Assembly (NCBI GenBank): GCA_937925685.1
Contig: CALAMI010000010.1
Coordinates: forward strand, 310,001-374,000
DNA: 64,000 nt
Direction of reading: 5' to 3'
Origin: Candidatus Binatia bacterium
GTDB taxonomy: Bacteria; Desulfobacterota; Binatia; HRBIN30
Both the position numbers and the translations under genes were made by a program. Positions within the stretch are counted from its first letter, which is position 1; each line of letters begins with the position of its first letter. The notes below the pieces were generated by a model. It was not told the DNA's origin. It saw only the letters and a program-made list of their open reading frames with translations, and ran no database searches. Below, piece by piece: positions 8,888 to 19,637 of this stretch.

Positions 8888-9528
8888 CCCACGACACGAC
8901 GGGCAACGGCTGGCAGCTCGATCGGGCACGCTGTGCCCTTTGCATTGTAGAAATGCAGAACGACATCGTGCACGAGTCGAACATCGGAACCAGGGGCATC
9001 AGTGGTGTGCTGGCCGAAGCAGTCTCTCGTCGAGGCGTGGTCCTGCGCTTACGTGAAGTTCTCAACGCTTGTCGCGAGGCCAACATTCCAGTGATGTTCA
9101 TCAACGTGGTCAACAAAGCAAACATGCCGAAACCAGCAACCCCGCTTCACCGCCTTGCCGGTCGCCGGCCGTTGCTCCTAGAGGGAACCTGGGGTGCCCT
9201 GGTGCACGAAGCCCTTGCTCCATCGCCCGCCGACTTTGTGCTCGAGCGCTGCGTAGGTATCGATGGTTCCTACGGGACGCAGCTGTACCCACTTCTCCGC
9301 CTTTTAGGCAAATCTGTGTTGCTCGTTGCCGGAGTATCGACAAACTTTGCCGTGGAGGGCTTGGTGCGGGGATCGGTGAACCGCGGCTTTGAGGTCGTTG
9401 TTCTCGAAGACTGCTGCGCCAGCTACCCCGACGAATGGCACCGCTTCTCCGTGGAAAATATCTTGCCACTACTTGCAACGGTAACCACATCGGCCCAAGT
9501 GGTCGCTCAGCTCCAAAAACCTACCTAG
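8884..9528 (+). CDS. Isochorismatase-like hydrolase with altered triad
   Basis: 214-residue protein of the isochorismatase/cysteine-hydrolase fold. EMQNDIV carries the usual Asp (Asp27), IPVMFINVV is the second strand, and LLVAGVSTNFAVEG is the motif that normally holds the Cys nucleophile as TNxCV. Here it is TNFAV, with Ala156 in place of Cys, and the usual Lys appears as Arg122 (VLERCVG). It therefore should not work as an ordinary cysteine amidase. A cysteine-independent reaction, as in true isochorismatases, or a non-catalytic role are alternatives. It is coupled to the CoA-transferase pair by an ATGA overlap. Confidence 0.75.
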   Translation: MTHDTTGNGWQLDRARCALCIVEMQNDIVHESNIGTRGISGVLAEAVSRRGVVLRLREVLNACREANIPVMFINVVNKANMPKPATPLHRLAGRRPLLLEGTWGALVHEALAPSPADFVLERCVGIDGSYGTQLYPLLRLLGKSVLLVAGVSTNFAVEGLVRGSVNRGFEVVVLEDCCASYPDEWHRFSVENILPLLATVTTSAQVVAQLQKPT

Positions 9529-9604
9529 ACACCGTAAGAACCGCGTGCGCGGCACTGGTTCGTTTAACCGTTGAAACCGCAGCCCACCCTTGGGGCGACG
9601 AGAC

Positions 9605-10030
9605 TCACTCCTCGTAGATGAATCGTCCACCCTCGCTCTCAAATTTCCAGACTCCTCCCGCACCCTGAACGTGGCGCGCTGTTCCAACGAACGACGTGGT
9701 TGTAGCATCGATAGCTAACTGCACTCCCGAATCTGACTTCGTGTAACCGTGCAACTTCGACTGACAATCAGCTGCCGAAGTACAACTGATGTACGATCCA
9801 TTGGCGGAAAAGTAGGCTTCCTCAGCAGTTACGGCGTTGCGTAAGTCTCCTTGCGCTAAGCCATCGAAGGCGTGTTGCCGATACAGTACAAACTGGGGAA
9901 TAGCGATCGCCGCCAACACACCCACGATCGCAATGACGGTCAGTAGCTCGATCAATGTAAACCCTCTTTCGGAAGCCTCGCAACGCATACGCACGCGCTT
10001 ATGTGCCAGCAATCCTCGTACCGCGACCAT
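9605..10030 (-). CDS. Type IV pilin / pseudopilin-like protein
   Basis: Contains a class III signal peptide: RG|FTLIELLTVIAIVGVLAAIAIPQF, with cleavage expected after Gly and N-methylation of Phe by a prepilin peptidase. A ~90-residue globular part follows with two cysteines (SCTSAADC) that may form a disulfide. The size fits a minor pilin or type II secretion pseudopilin. The frame gives a 23-residue leader from the ATG at 10030; an internal ATG at 9988 would give a more typical 9-residue leader, so the start is unsettled. No pilus assembly genes are adjacent. Confidence 0.85.
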   Translation of the reverse strand: MVAVRGLLAHKRVRMRCEASERGFTLIELLTVIAIVGVLAAIAIPQFVLYRQHAFDGLAQGDLRNAVTAEEAYFSANGSYISCTSAADCQSKLHGYTKSDSGVQLAIDATTTSFVGTARHVQGAGGVWKFESEGGRFIYEE

Positions 10031-10277
10031 TCACATCAAGCAAGCAGAATTTTTCGCGTTGTAAGGGCGCGTTTCGGCCCTCCTCCTAGGGGAGGCTAGC
10101 TTCGAGAAGGTGTCAAATCTGACGGGAATGACAATTTTTGTCGGGTCACCGACGGCCAACCGTACGGTCGCTTCGGAGCGAGTGCTTTGCACCCTTTGTT
10201 CCACGTACGCCTTAGGTCAGCCGGCCCATTAACGCGTAGACAAAGCGCTCTCCACTTGCTACGCGTTAGCCGGGACC

Positions 10278-10697
10278 ATGGCGAGCCAATGCGGAGTCCG
10301 GGTGAAGCCGGGGAGAAAGTCAGGGGAATTTGTCGTGGAGTTGCCCCCTGCTTGGGAACTGCGCTTGCGGCGGATTTTACGTCAACATCTTGCTTCACAG
10401 ATGCCGGATCCATACGAGCCCGGTATTTCGGCACAGCAACGGCAAGCCCGCCAAGCCCTGCGGCGGCGCAAGCTTCAAGCATCGATTTGCCAGTTCCTCT
10501 CAGAGCTAGTCATGGCCGATATCGTAGGCAGGGAGCTGGCCTTGGCTAGCCGTTCTTACTTCGGTACCCGAAGAGGAACCTTAAGGGAGCAAGTGGAACG
10601 TGTACTCCAGGAAGTTACGGGCAGCGGCATCGGACCCGGCCCCACGACTTTTCCTTTGGGCTTTGCCCCGGTGGTTGGCGCAAAGCACAAAGGATAA
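10278..10697 (+). CDS. Unknown small basic protein
   Basis: 139-residue open frame from ATG 10278 without a clear ribosome site. It is rich in Arg/Gln/Leu (RQQRQARQALRRRKLQ-like middle) and has no signal peptide. The following lipoprotein gene probably starts inside its 3' end. I do not recognise a family. The frame could be spurious; its support is length and position only. Confidence 0.4.
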   Translation: MASQCGVRVKPGRKSGEFVVELPPAWELRLRRILRQHLASQMPDPYEPGISAQQRQARQALRRRKLQASICQFLSELVMADIVGRELALASRSYFGTRRGTLREQVERVLQEVTGSGIGPGPTTFPLGFAPVVGAKHKG

Positions 10698-11154
10698 TAA
10701 GTCGCTCGCCTCGCTACCTCTCAACCACCTTCTAACGTTGGTCGTGTTAGCTCTGCTGGGTGCCTCGTGCGCGACTGCCCACCCAGTGCTTTACCCGAAT
10801 GACCACTACCTCCGTGTGGGTGACCACCAGGCCCAACGTGATATTGAGGAATGCATGACTCGGGCACGAGCCTTCGTGCGAACCGGTCGGCCCGCGGAAG
10901 CTAAGGCCCGGCAAGTTGCGCGTAGTACGGCGACAGGCGCGGCTGCGGGTGCGGCAGTGGGCGCCGTGGGCGGCGCAGTGAGCGGAGGCAATGCCGGCCG
11001 CGCAGCTGCAGTCGGTGCTGCCACTGGGGCCACCGGCGGCTTCCTGGCCAGTATTTTACACCCCTTCGAGTCACGCGGCGCCGATCCGGTGTTCGCCAAC
11101 TTCGTGGAACGCTGTCTGCTAGACAGAGGCTACGAGCCCATTGGTTGGCGCTAG
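10675..11154 (+). CDS. Glycine-zipper lipoprotein
   Basis: Probable outer-membrane-associated small lipoprotein. A hydrophobic stretch (LLTLVVLALLGASC) ends in a lipobox with the acylated Cys, and the middle has a glycine-zipper block (ATGAAAGAAVGAVGGAVSGG ...) of the kind seen in envelope-stress and osmotically induced lipoproteins. A C-terminal Cys (FVERCLLDRGYEPIGW) is also typical of small zipper proteins. No ATG lies before the lipobox; a TTG at 10675 gives a reasonable signal peptide, so the start is provisional. Confidence 0.65.
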   Translation: MAQSTKDNKSLASLPLNHLLTLVVLALLGASCATAHPVLYPNDHYLRVGDHQAQRDIEECMTRARAFVRTGRPAEAKARQVARSTATGAAAGAAVGAVGGAVSGGNAGRAAAVGAATGATGGFLASILHPFESRGADPVFANFVERCLLDRGYEPIGWR

Positions 11155-11172
11155 TAGAAGGCGGAGTAAGCG

Positions 11173-12828
11173 ATGAAGCGGGTGCTGATCGTGGGGGGAG
11201 TGGCAGGCGGTGCTTCCTGTGCCGCCCGCCTGCGGCGACTGGACGAGACTTGTGAGATCGTCGTGTTCGACCGCGGCCCATACGTCTCCTTCGCCAATTG
11301 TGGTCTTCCGTATTACGTGGGCAATGTGATCGCCGACGAAAGGCAGCTCCTGGTCGCTTCTCGGGAACTGTTTCAGCAACGATTCAACATTGACGTACAA
11401 ACCATGACGGAAGTGCGCTCGATCAATCGCGAGGAGCGCACTATAACGGTTTGTGACCTACAAACTGGGGTCGAGCGCGTGGAACGCTACGACGCCCTGG
11501 TGTTGGCTCCAGGCGCATCACCGATTCGTCCCGACTGTCCAGGGGTTGAGCTCCCCGGGGTCTTTTCGGTTCGCAGTATTCCCGATTCGCGAGCAATCCG
11601 CTCTTGGATCGAACAAAACAATCCGCAGCGGGCGGTCGTCGTTGGTGGAGGCTTTATTGGCCTGGAGATGGTCGAGAACCTTACCGAGCGCGGCCTTCGG
11701 GTCTCACTCCTTGAAAAGCTGCACCAAATCCTCCCACCGCTCGACCCTGAGATGTGCTCATGGGTCGTGGAACACCTCCAAGCACGCGGGGTCGAGGTAC
11801 ATGTCGGTGACGGGCTCGATCATATCGAGAGCGAAGGATCAACATTTTTTGTGGTGACGGAGAAAGGACATCGTCACTCCGCCGGCTTGGTGATCTTAGC
11901 GTTAGGGGTCAGGCCTGAAGTCCACTTGGCTCGTCAAGCCGGGCTCACCATCGGCCCTAAGGGTGGCATCATTGTAGATTCGCAGATGCGCACCAGCGAT
12001 CCCCACATTTGGGCGGTGGGCGATGCCGTCGAGGTGCAGAATCTAGTGACCGGGCAAGAAACGATCCTTCCCCTAGCCGGACCAGCGAACCGCCAAGGTC
12101 GGGTTGCTGCCGACTCCATTGCCGGGCGGCCGAGCAAGTTCCGCGGAGTTCAGGGCACAGCAGTGGTTGGTATTTTTGGGCTTACCGTGGCATGTACCGG
12201 AGCCACCGAAAAGGGGCTTCGCCGCACCGGCAATACCAGCTTTGCCGCTATCTACCTACATCCCGGACACCACGCCAGCTACTTCCCAGGCGCAAAGCCA
12301 ATTCACTTGAAGCTCTTGTTTTCACTTACCGATGGAAAGGTGCTCGGCGCTCAAGCCGTGGGCCAGGAGGGGGTCGATAAACGAATCGACGTAATTGCAA
12401 CCGCCATTCAGTTCGGAGCGACGGTGGAAGACTTGGCGGAGGCTGAGCTTTGTTACGCCCCACAGTATGGAGCCGCTAAGGACCCTGTGAACTTGGCCGG
12501 CATGATTGCTCAGAACGTTCTCCGTGGAGACGTAGAACTGGCGGACTGGAACAACCTCGACGACAAAAGCGTGTTCCTCCTCGATGTCCGAGAAGCGGAT
12601 GAGTTTGCCGCCGGACACATCCCCCGCGCGAACTCAATTCCGCTTTCCCAACTGCGTACCCGCTATGCCACGCTGCCTCGGGAACGACAAATCTTTGTCT
12701 ATTGCGGAGTGGGCCAGCGGGCATACTTCGCTGCTCGTTTCCTTGGCCAACAAGGATTCCGCGTAGCTAATTTGTCGGGTGGGTACACCACGTACTTAGC
12801 GATGCGCCGTGCGGGTCTGGTGCCATGA
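11173..12828 (+). CDS. CoA-disulfide reductase/NADH oxidase-type flavoprotein fused to rhodanese
   Basis: 551 residues. Residues 1-~445 form a pyridine-nucleotide disulfide oxidoreductase: FAD site VLIVGGVAGGASCAARLRR at the start, single redox Cys in SFANCGLPYYVG (Cys43), NAD site VVVGGGFIGLEMVENL, and the second FAD motif IWAVGDAVE. The last ~100 residues are a rhodanese domain (FLLDVREADEFAAGHIPRA) with the loop Cys in VYCGVGQRA. This matches CoA-disulfide reductase isoforms that reduce CoA disulfides or CoA/cysteine persulfides with NAD(P)H. ATG with a GGAGT ribosome site. It is convergent with glk. Confidence 0.88.
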   Translation: MKRVLIVGGVAGGASCAARLRRLDETCEIVVFDRGPYVSFANCGLPYYVGNVIADERQLLVASRELFQQRFNIDVQTMTEVRSINREERTITVCDLQTGVERVERYDALVLAPGASPIRPDCPGVELPGVFSVRSIPDSRAIRSWIEQNNPQRAVVVGGGFIGLEMVENLTERGLRVSLLEKLHQILPPLDPEMCSWVVEHLQARGVEVHVGDGLDHIESEGSTFFVVTEKGHRHSAGLVILALGVRPEVHLARQAGLTIGPKGGIIVDSQMRTSDPHIWAVGDAVEVQNLVTGQETILPLAGPANRQGRVAADSIAGRPSKFRGVQGTAVVGIFGLTVACTGATEKGLRRTGNTSFAAIYLHPGHHASYFPGAKPIHLKLLFSLTDGKVLGAQAVGQEGVDKRIDVIATAIQFGATVEDLAEAELCYAPQYGAAKDPVNLAGMIAQNVLRGDVELADWNNLDDKSVFLLDVREADEFAAGHIPRANSIPLSQLRTRYATLPRERQIFVYCGVGQRAYFAARFLGQQGFRVANLSGGYTTYLAMRRAGLVP

Positions 12829-12844
12829 TGCTTGGGAACTGATT

Positions 12845-13822
12845 TTACGCAACGAGCGACGCGTAACGCGCAGCGCCTAGTAAGACGAGCTGCTCGACAA
12901 GAACCACACGGACGGGGATAGCCTCCAGCAAAGGCCGCATGCGCCCCTTGGCTCGGAACGCCCGAATAAAGTCCCCTTGCTGCAAAAAAGCCAGATTTTT
13001 TACCGCGATGCTGCCGGCGACGAACACACCACCGGTCGCCATCATTTTGAGGGACAGGTTACTGGCTTCGGCTCCGTAGAGGCGACAAAAGATTCGCAGC
13101 GCGGCTTGGCAAACTGGGTCACCCCGCAGCGCCGCTGAAGAAATCGCTTCAGGCGACAAGGCTGCGTCATCGCTCGCGCCGTAGTCGCTGGGTGCCTGGG
13201 GCAGTTCTCTTTCATCGCGCCGCAGAAAGCGATAAATATTGACCAATCCTGGCCCCGACAACACTCGCTCCCAACTCACATGGCCAAATTGTTGTTGCAG
13301 CCAGACGAGTAGCGCAACCTCGGTGTCGTTCGATGGAGCAAAAGTCGTATGCCCTCCTTCCGTCGAAAACGGATGATGCTTCGAGCCATCCCAGTATAGC
13401 CCGGCTTCGCCTAGGCCGGTGCCAGCGGCGAGCACAGCTTGATTGCCCTTCGCCCCTGGAACACCGGGCTGCAGGGTAACCCAGTCGGTCTCATCCAACA
13501 CGCCGATACCATGTGCTGCGGCTTCCAGGTCGTTCAACACAGCCACCCGTGGAATCCCCAGAATTTTCCTGAGCTCCTCTGCATCGACGATCCACGGAAG
13601 ATTCACCGTCATGCTGCTGCCCCCCACCACCGGACCAGCAACGGCTATCCCAACGGTCGAAGGCTGGCAGCCCATGCGTTTTATAGATTCGCTCAGCAAT
13701 TCTCCCAGCGCTTCGATCTCAGTCGTGAGGTACTCTCGCACTTCGAGGAGATGCCGCAGCCGCTCAGGGTGGAACCAGCCAACTCTCGTTCGGGTGCCGC
13801 CAACGTCAGCAGCCAAAATCAC
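12845..13822 (-). CDS. glk: Glucokinase
   Basis: ATP-dependent glucose phosphorylation to glucose 6-phosphate in the cytosol. The N-terminal ADVGGTRTRVGWF phosphate motif, the NDLEAAAHG segment with the catalytic Asp, AAGTGLGEAGL and TEGGHTTFAP are those of the Glk (non-ROK) family. 325 residues, usual length. It lies nine bases downstream of pgm on the same strand, so the two form an operon linking glucose, glucose 6-phosphate and glucose 1-phosphate. Confidence 0.9.
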   Translation of the reverse strand: MILAADVGGTRTRVGWFHPERLRHLLEVREYLTTEIEALGELLSESIKRMGCQPSTVGIAVAGPVVGGSSMTVNLPWIVDAEELRKILGIPRVAVLNDLEAAAHGIGVLDETDWVTLQPGVPGAKGNQAVLAAGTGLGEAGLYWDGSKHHPFSTEGGHTTFAPSNDTEVALLVWLQQQFGHVSWERVLSGPGLVNIYRFLRRDERELPQAPSDYGASDDAALSPEAISSAALRGDPVCQAALRIFCRLYGAEASNLSLKMMATGGVFVAGSIAVKNLAFLQQGDFIRAFRAKGRMRPLLEAIPVRVVLVEQLVLLGAARYASLVA

Positions 13823-13831
13823 AGAATTACC

Positions 13832-15490
13832 TCACGGCGCAACTGGCAAAGAGGAAAGTGCTTGCTGGAGAAACGCTCGCGCCACCGCCTGCACCTCGCG
13901 TAGGTGCTCCTGCCCAAGAAAACTCTCCGCATAAAGCTTGTAGACGTCTTCCGTGCCAGACGGACGTGCCGCAAACCAAGCATCTTGCGCCACAACTTTG
14001 ATGCCCCCTATAGGGGCGCCGTTCCCTGGCGCCTGGTCCAGCACAGCGACAACCGGCGAGCCAGCAAGATCTGTAAGTTTTACGTCCGCCGCCCGTAGTC
14101 GAGATAGAGCTTGTTTCTCCTCTCGAGTGGCCGGCGCGTCGGTTCGAGCGTACGCTGGTGCGCCATGCTCTCCCGTAAGCCGGCGATACAGTTCTCCGGG
14201 GTCGACGCCCGTTACCGCAAAAATCTCCGCCGCAAGCAACGCGAGGGCAATGCCGTCTTTATCCGTCGTCCACACTCGGCCGGCGCGCGTCAGCAAGGTG
14301 GCACCCGCACTTTCTTCTCCCGCAAACAGGATCGATCCCGCACACAAACCTTGGACGAACCACTTAAAGCCTACTGGGGTTTCGAAAATCCGCCGTCCGA
14401 GAACCGCAGCAATCCGATCGATGAGATGAGTCGTCACTACAGTTTTGCCGACCTGGCCCTCCTTTGGCCACCGCTGCCGGTGCTGCAACAGGTACCAAAC
14501 CGCTACGCTCAAGTAGTGGTTCGGATTCAAAAGCCCGCCTTGCCGAGTCACCACCCCATGCCGGTCTGCGTCGGTGTCGTTCCCGAAGGCGATGTCAAAG
14601 CGGTTGCGCAAATCAACAAGCTTGCGCATGGCATACGGCGATGAACAATCCATCCGAATGCGACCATCCCAGTCCGCAGGCATGAAGCGAAACGTCGGGT
14701 CAACCTGGTCGTTCACCACCGCCAAGTTGAGCCGGTAAGCTTCAGCAATACGCGGCCAATAATTCACTGAGGCGCCGCCTAGCGGATCAACACCAAGGAC
14801 CAGTTGTCGCTGAGCGACCACTAGGAGATCGACAACTTCTTCCAAGCTAGTCACGTATTCTTTTGAGTAGCCATGGCGGTGGACCGTTGCGGCATTCTTC
14901 GCCCGACTCCAAGGCACACGGCGAATGTCTTGTGGCGACCGCAGCAAGCTATTGGCGCGACCCTCGATCCACCGGGTTGCTTCCGTATCGGCTGGACCCC
15001 CGTGAGCCTGGTTGTACTTGAAACCGCCGTCTTCTGGGGGATTGTGGGACGGCGTAATCACGACACCATCAGCACGTCGGCTCTGACCAGAAGCATTGTG
15101 CCGCACAATGGCGTGGGAAATCACCGGCGTTGGCGTATAGCCGTCGTCCGCGTCGACGATGACGTCGACGTCGTTGGCCGCAAGAACCTCCAGCGTCGTG
15201 ATATATGCTGGCAACGAAAGGGCATGCGTATCGCGTCCGAGGAACAGTGGCCCGTCGATGCCGTGCGCCCTGCGGTAATCGCAAACCGCTTGGGCAATCG
15301 CAGCGATGTGAGCGTCATTGAAACTGCACCGCAGCGAACTACCGCGGTGCCCGGAGGTACCAAAACTAACGCGTTGCGATGGTTCAGACGGATCCGGGGC
15401 GTCAGCGTAATAGGCGCTGACTAAGCGCCCTACGTCAACCAGCTCATTGGCGGGAAGAGGTTCCCCTGGCGTTTTGCTTTGCGCCTGCAT
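13832..15490 (-). CDS. pgm: Phosphoglucomutase (alpha-D-glucose-specific)
   Basis: Interconverts glucose 1-phosphate and glucose 6-phosphate. FGTSGHRG near the N-terminus, the phosphoserine loop ITPSHNPPEDGGFKYN, the metal loop FGNDTDADRHG, the sugar loop GEESAGA and the phosphate loop ARPSGTEDVYKLYAE are all present. About 552 residues, matching the bacterial Pgm class. The ATG at 15490 has a consensus AGGAGG five bases before it; a GTG two codons upstream lies within that region and is less likely. First gene of the pgm-glk operon, divergent from gpmA. Confidence 0.95.
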   Translation of the reverse strand: MQAQSKTPGEPLPANELVDVGRLVSAYYADAPDPSEPSQRVSFGTSGHRGSSLRCSFNDAHIAAIAQAVCDYRRAHGIDGPLFLGRDTHALSLPAYITTLEVLAANDVDVIVDADDGYTPTPVISHAIVRHNASGQSRRADGVVITPSHNPPEDGGFKYNQAHGGPADTEATRWIEGRANSLLRSPQDIRRVPWSRAKNAATVHRHGYSKEYVTSLEEVVDLLVVAQRQLVLGVDPLGGASVNYWPRIAEAYRLNLAVVNDQVDPTFRFMPADWDGRIRMDCSSPYAMRKLVDLRNRFDIAFGNDTDADRHGVVTRQGGLLNPNHYLSVAVWYLLQHRQRWPKEGQVGKTVVTTHLIDRIAAVLGRRIFETPVGFKWFVQGLCAGSILFAGEESAGATLLTRAGRVWTTDKDGIALALLAAEIFAVTGVDPGELYRRLTGEHGAPAYARTDAPATREEKQALSRLRAADVKLTDLAGSPVVAVLDQAPGNGAPIGGIKVVAQDAWFAARPSGTEDVYKLYAESFLGQEHLREVQAVARAFLQQALSSLPVAP

Positions 15491-15660
15491 GATCACCTCC
15501 TGCGCTCTTTCCCCGAACCGACAATGGGGCTTTCCGCACGCCGTTCCTCTTTTCTTCGCTCACGGGGGACTGGTTGTCCAGCTACGGAACGACCGCATGC
15601 CCTTTTTCTCTCTGGCTCGACGTTTTTTCCTTTGGTAGCACAAAGAGCGGAAACTCGATC

Positions 15661-17477
<1,817 letters not shown>

Positions 17478-17587
17478 TTACGGGGACAATAGGAAGTACG
17501 CCGAATCTGTGCAACATCGGCAACGGCCGTTTCCTGTGGCCGACGACCTTGCACAAGGGTGCGACTTGGTCTTTTAAGTCTGCGTGC

Positions 17588-17662
17588 GCGCCCGTAGCTC
17601 AGTTGGACTAGAGCGGCTGGCTTCGAACCAGTAGGTCGGGAGTTCGAATCTCTCCGGGCGCG
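17588..17662 (+). tRNA. tRNA-Arg (anticodon TCG)
   Basis: Acceptor GCGCCCG/CGGGCGC, D-arm GCTCAGTTGGACTAGAGC, anticodon stem GCTGG/CCAGT with loop CTTCGAA (anticodon TCG), T-arm GGGAG-TTCGAAT-CTCTC, discriminator G. CCA is not encoded. It stands alone, on the strand opposite to the flanking gap and cysS. Confidence 0.93.
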
Positions 17663-18166
17663 CTCTGCTCTCTCGCTGTACGGAGCGGATACTGTAAGCG
17701 GCTCTTGCCCCTTCTCCAACCCTAATACTTCCATGCGGGAAGCTCCAAAGCAGAGCTAAGGTGTCATCCACGGCTACGGCAGCGTACTCGCTCCCCCTCG
17801 ACCCGATCGTCCAACTTGCTTGCCGGCGCCCAGGGCGCGTCGAGGCATCTGAAAACCTCGGATTCGTTCTCCCTCCGCCGATCTCTTCTTCAGTCGCGGG
17901 GAAATTTCTATCTGCCGGCAGCGGGCAAGCCAATGATCCGAGATTCGCAGGCTCAACCTGAGAGCCTGTTCTCCTTTTGGAGAAGTGCGTACTTCGTGAG
18001 ACAAATCGAAGCAGCGAAACGCTTCGGCGACGCCTCCTCCCGCTTGCATGGACTGCAGTTACCAAAAGGAAGCAGCGCCCCGCCTCTCTCCTGCCAGCTT
18101 TCCGGCGAGGTAATTCACGGTAGCGACTGGCATGTGGCCGCTGTTCCCCGGGTAGGTAGCGACGCG
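17663..18166. other. Gene-free stretch between tRNA-Arg and cysS
   Basis: No convincing gene. Two abutting inverted repeats lie at 17948-17968 (CAGGCTC/GAGCCTG, 7 bp) and 17969-17984 (TTCTCC/GGAGAA, 6 bp), about 190 bases past the end of cysS. No T-run follows on either strand. Confidence 0.4.
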
Positions 18167-19579
18167 TTAGCGCGCCACTTTCCAGACTGTGCCTTCAGCG
18201 GTATCTTCGACGACGATCCCTAGATTGCGAAGCTCGTCGCGGATACTGTCTGCAGTCGCAAAGTCTTTTCGACGGCGCGCCTCGGCCCTTTCCCCTAGCT
18301 TTGCCACGACATATTCTCGGGTCACCCCTCGAGAGCGCAAGTGTCGTTCCCTCTCCTCCTCTAGGACTGTGCTCGGGTCGTTGCTCCCGACTCCCAACAC
18401 AGCGCTTAGCTCGCGTACCGTCGAACGTAGCGCGCTTAGATTCGCGGTGCGTTTCTCGTCCATGACTCGGTTAAGCTCGCGGATGGTATCGAACAGCACC
18501 GCCAGGGCGCGAGCGGTGTTGAAGTCATCGTCCATGGCCGCGCGAAATTCTTCCATGCGCCCAGAATCGGGCGTGGCGTTTGCCAACGCACCCGCCGCGT
18601 CGGCCCGAGCGAGCGTGTCGTAAAGTCGGCCAAGCGCTCGTGCTGCGTCGTCGAGGCGCTCGGGTGCGAAGTCCAAGGGACTGCGATAATGCGTTCCCAG
18701 AACGAAGAGCCGGAGCGCTTCCCCTCCGACTCGAGCCACCGCCTCGGCAACTGTCATGAAGTTGCCGAGAGATTTCGACATTTTCTCCGTCCCAATCGTT
18801 ACTAGCCCGTTATGCAGCCAATAGCGGGCGAATTCGCACCCGTGTGCTCCTTCGGACTGTGCGATTTCGTTTTCGTGATGAGGAAAAACGAGATCTGCGC
18901 CACCGCCGTGGATATCGAACGGTTGCCCCAGATACTTTGTCGCCATGGCAGAACATTCGATGTGCCAACCTGGGCGCCCCTCGCCCCAAGGACTCGGCCA
19001 TTTCGGCTCACCAGGCTTACTGGCCTTCCAGAGCGCAAAATCCATTGGATGCCGCTTTCGCTCATCCACGTCGACGCGCGCGCCGGCAATCATGTCTTCC
19101 AGTCGCCGTTTGGAAAGTTTACCGTACCCAGGAAACTTTTCCACGCAAAAGTAGACGTCACCATCGGTTACGTAAGCCAGCCCACGCTCGATGAGTTTTT
19201 CAATCAGTGCGATCATCTCGGGAATGTGCTCCGTGGCACGGGGTTCCCGGGTCGGCCGCAAGCAACCCAAAGCACGAACATCCTCTTCAAAGGCTGCCAA
19301 ATTGGTGGCCACCAGCTCTGCAGTGGAGATCCCGGCCTGTTGCGCCCGGGCGATGATTTTGTCGTCAACATCGGTGAAATTACGGACAAAGTTCACGTCG
19401 TAGCCACACCATTGCAGATACCTGAAGACCACGTCAAAAGTCACCAGCGCTCGCGCATGTCCGACATGGGAACGGTCGTACACGGTCACGCCGCATACGT
19501 ACATGCCGACTTTCGGTGGGCGAAGCGGAACGAACACCTCCATTCTTCCTGAGAGCGTATTGTGCACGCGAAGAGCCAC
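18167..19579 (-). CDS. cysS: Cysteinyl-tRNA synthetase
   Basis: Class I synthetase charging cysteine onto tRNA(Cys). HIGH-type motif in YVCGVTVYDRSHVGHARA, with the first zinc Cys; remaining zinc ligands in GWHIECSAM and HHENEIAQSE; KMSKS loop as TEKMSKSLGNF. About 470 residues. The frame extends to a TTG at 19615, but the GTG at 19579 (ALRVHNTLSGR) fits the family N-terminus and has an AGG seven bases before it. It lies downstream of acs on the same strand, with 58 bases between. Confidence 0.93.
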   Translation of the reverse strand: MALRVHNTLSGRMEVFVPLRPPKVGMYVCGVTVYDRSHVGHARALVTFDVVFRYLQWCGYDVNFVRNFTDVDDKIIARAQQAGISTAELVATNLAAFEEDVRALGCLRPTREPRATEHIPEMIALIEKLIERGLAYVTDGDVYFCVEKFPGYGKLSKRRLEDMIAGARVDVDERKRHPMDFALWKASKPGEPKWPSPWGEGRPGWHIECSAMATKYLGQPFDIHGGGADLVFPHHENEIAQSEGAHGCEFARYWLHNGLVTIGTEKMSKSLGNFMTVAEAVARVGGEALRLFVLGTHYRSPLDFAPERLDDAARALGRLYDTLARADAAGALANATPDSGRMEEFRAAMDDDFNTARALAVLFDTIRELNRVMDEKRTANLSALRSTVRELSAVLGVGSNDPSTVLEEERERHLRSRGVTREYVVAKLGERAEARRRKDFATADSIRDELRNLGIVVEDTAEGTVWKVAR

Positions 19580-19637
19580 TGTCACACCTGAGAGCGTCCC
19601 CCAGAGATAAGACAACCGGACGTCTGAGACGCGGCTC

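Noticed and set aside
17948-17984. Two tandem hairpins as a terminator for cysS or the tRNA
   Set aside because: No T-run on either strand and ~190-290 bases from the gene ends; kept only as a structural note.
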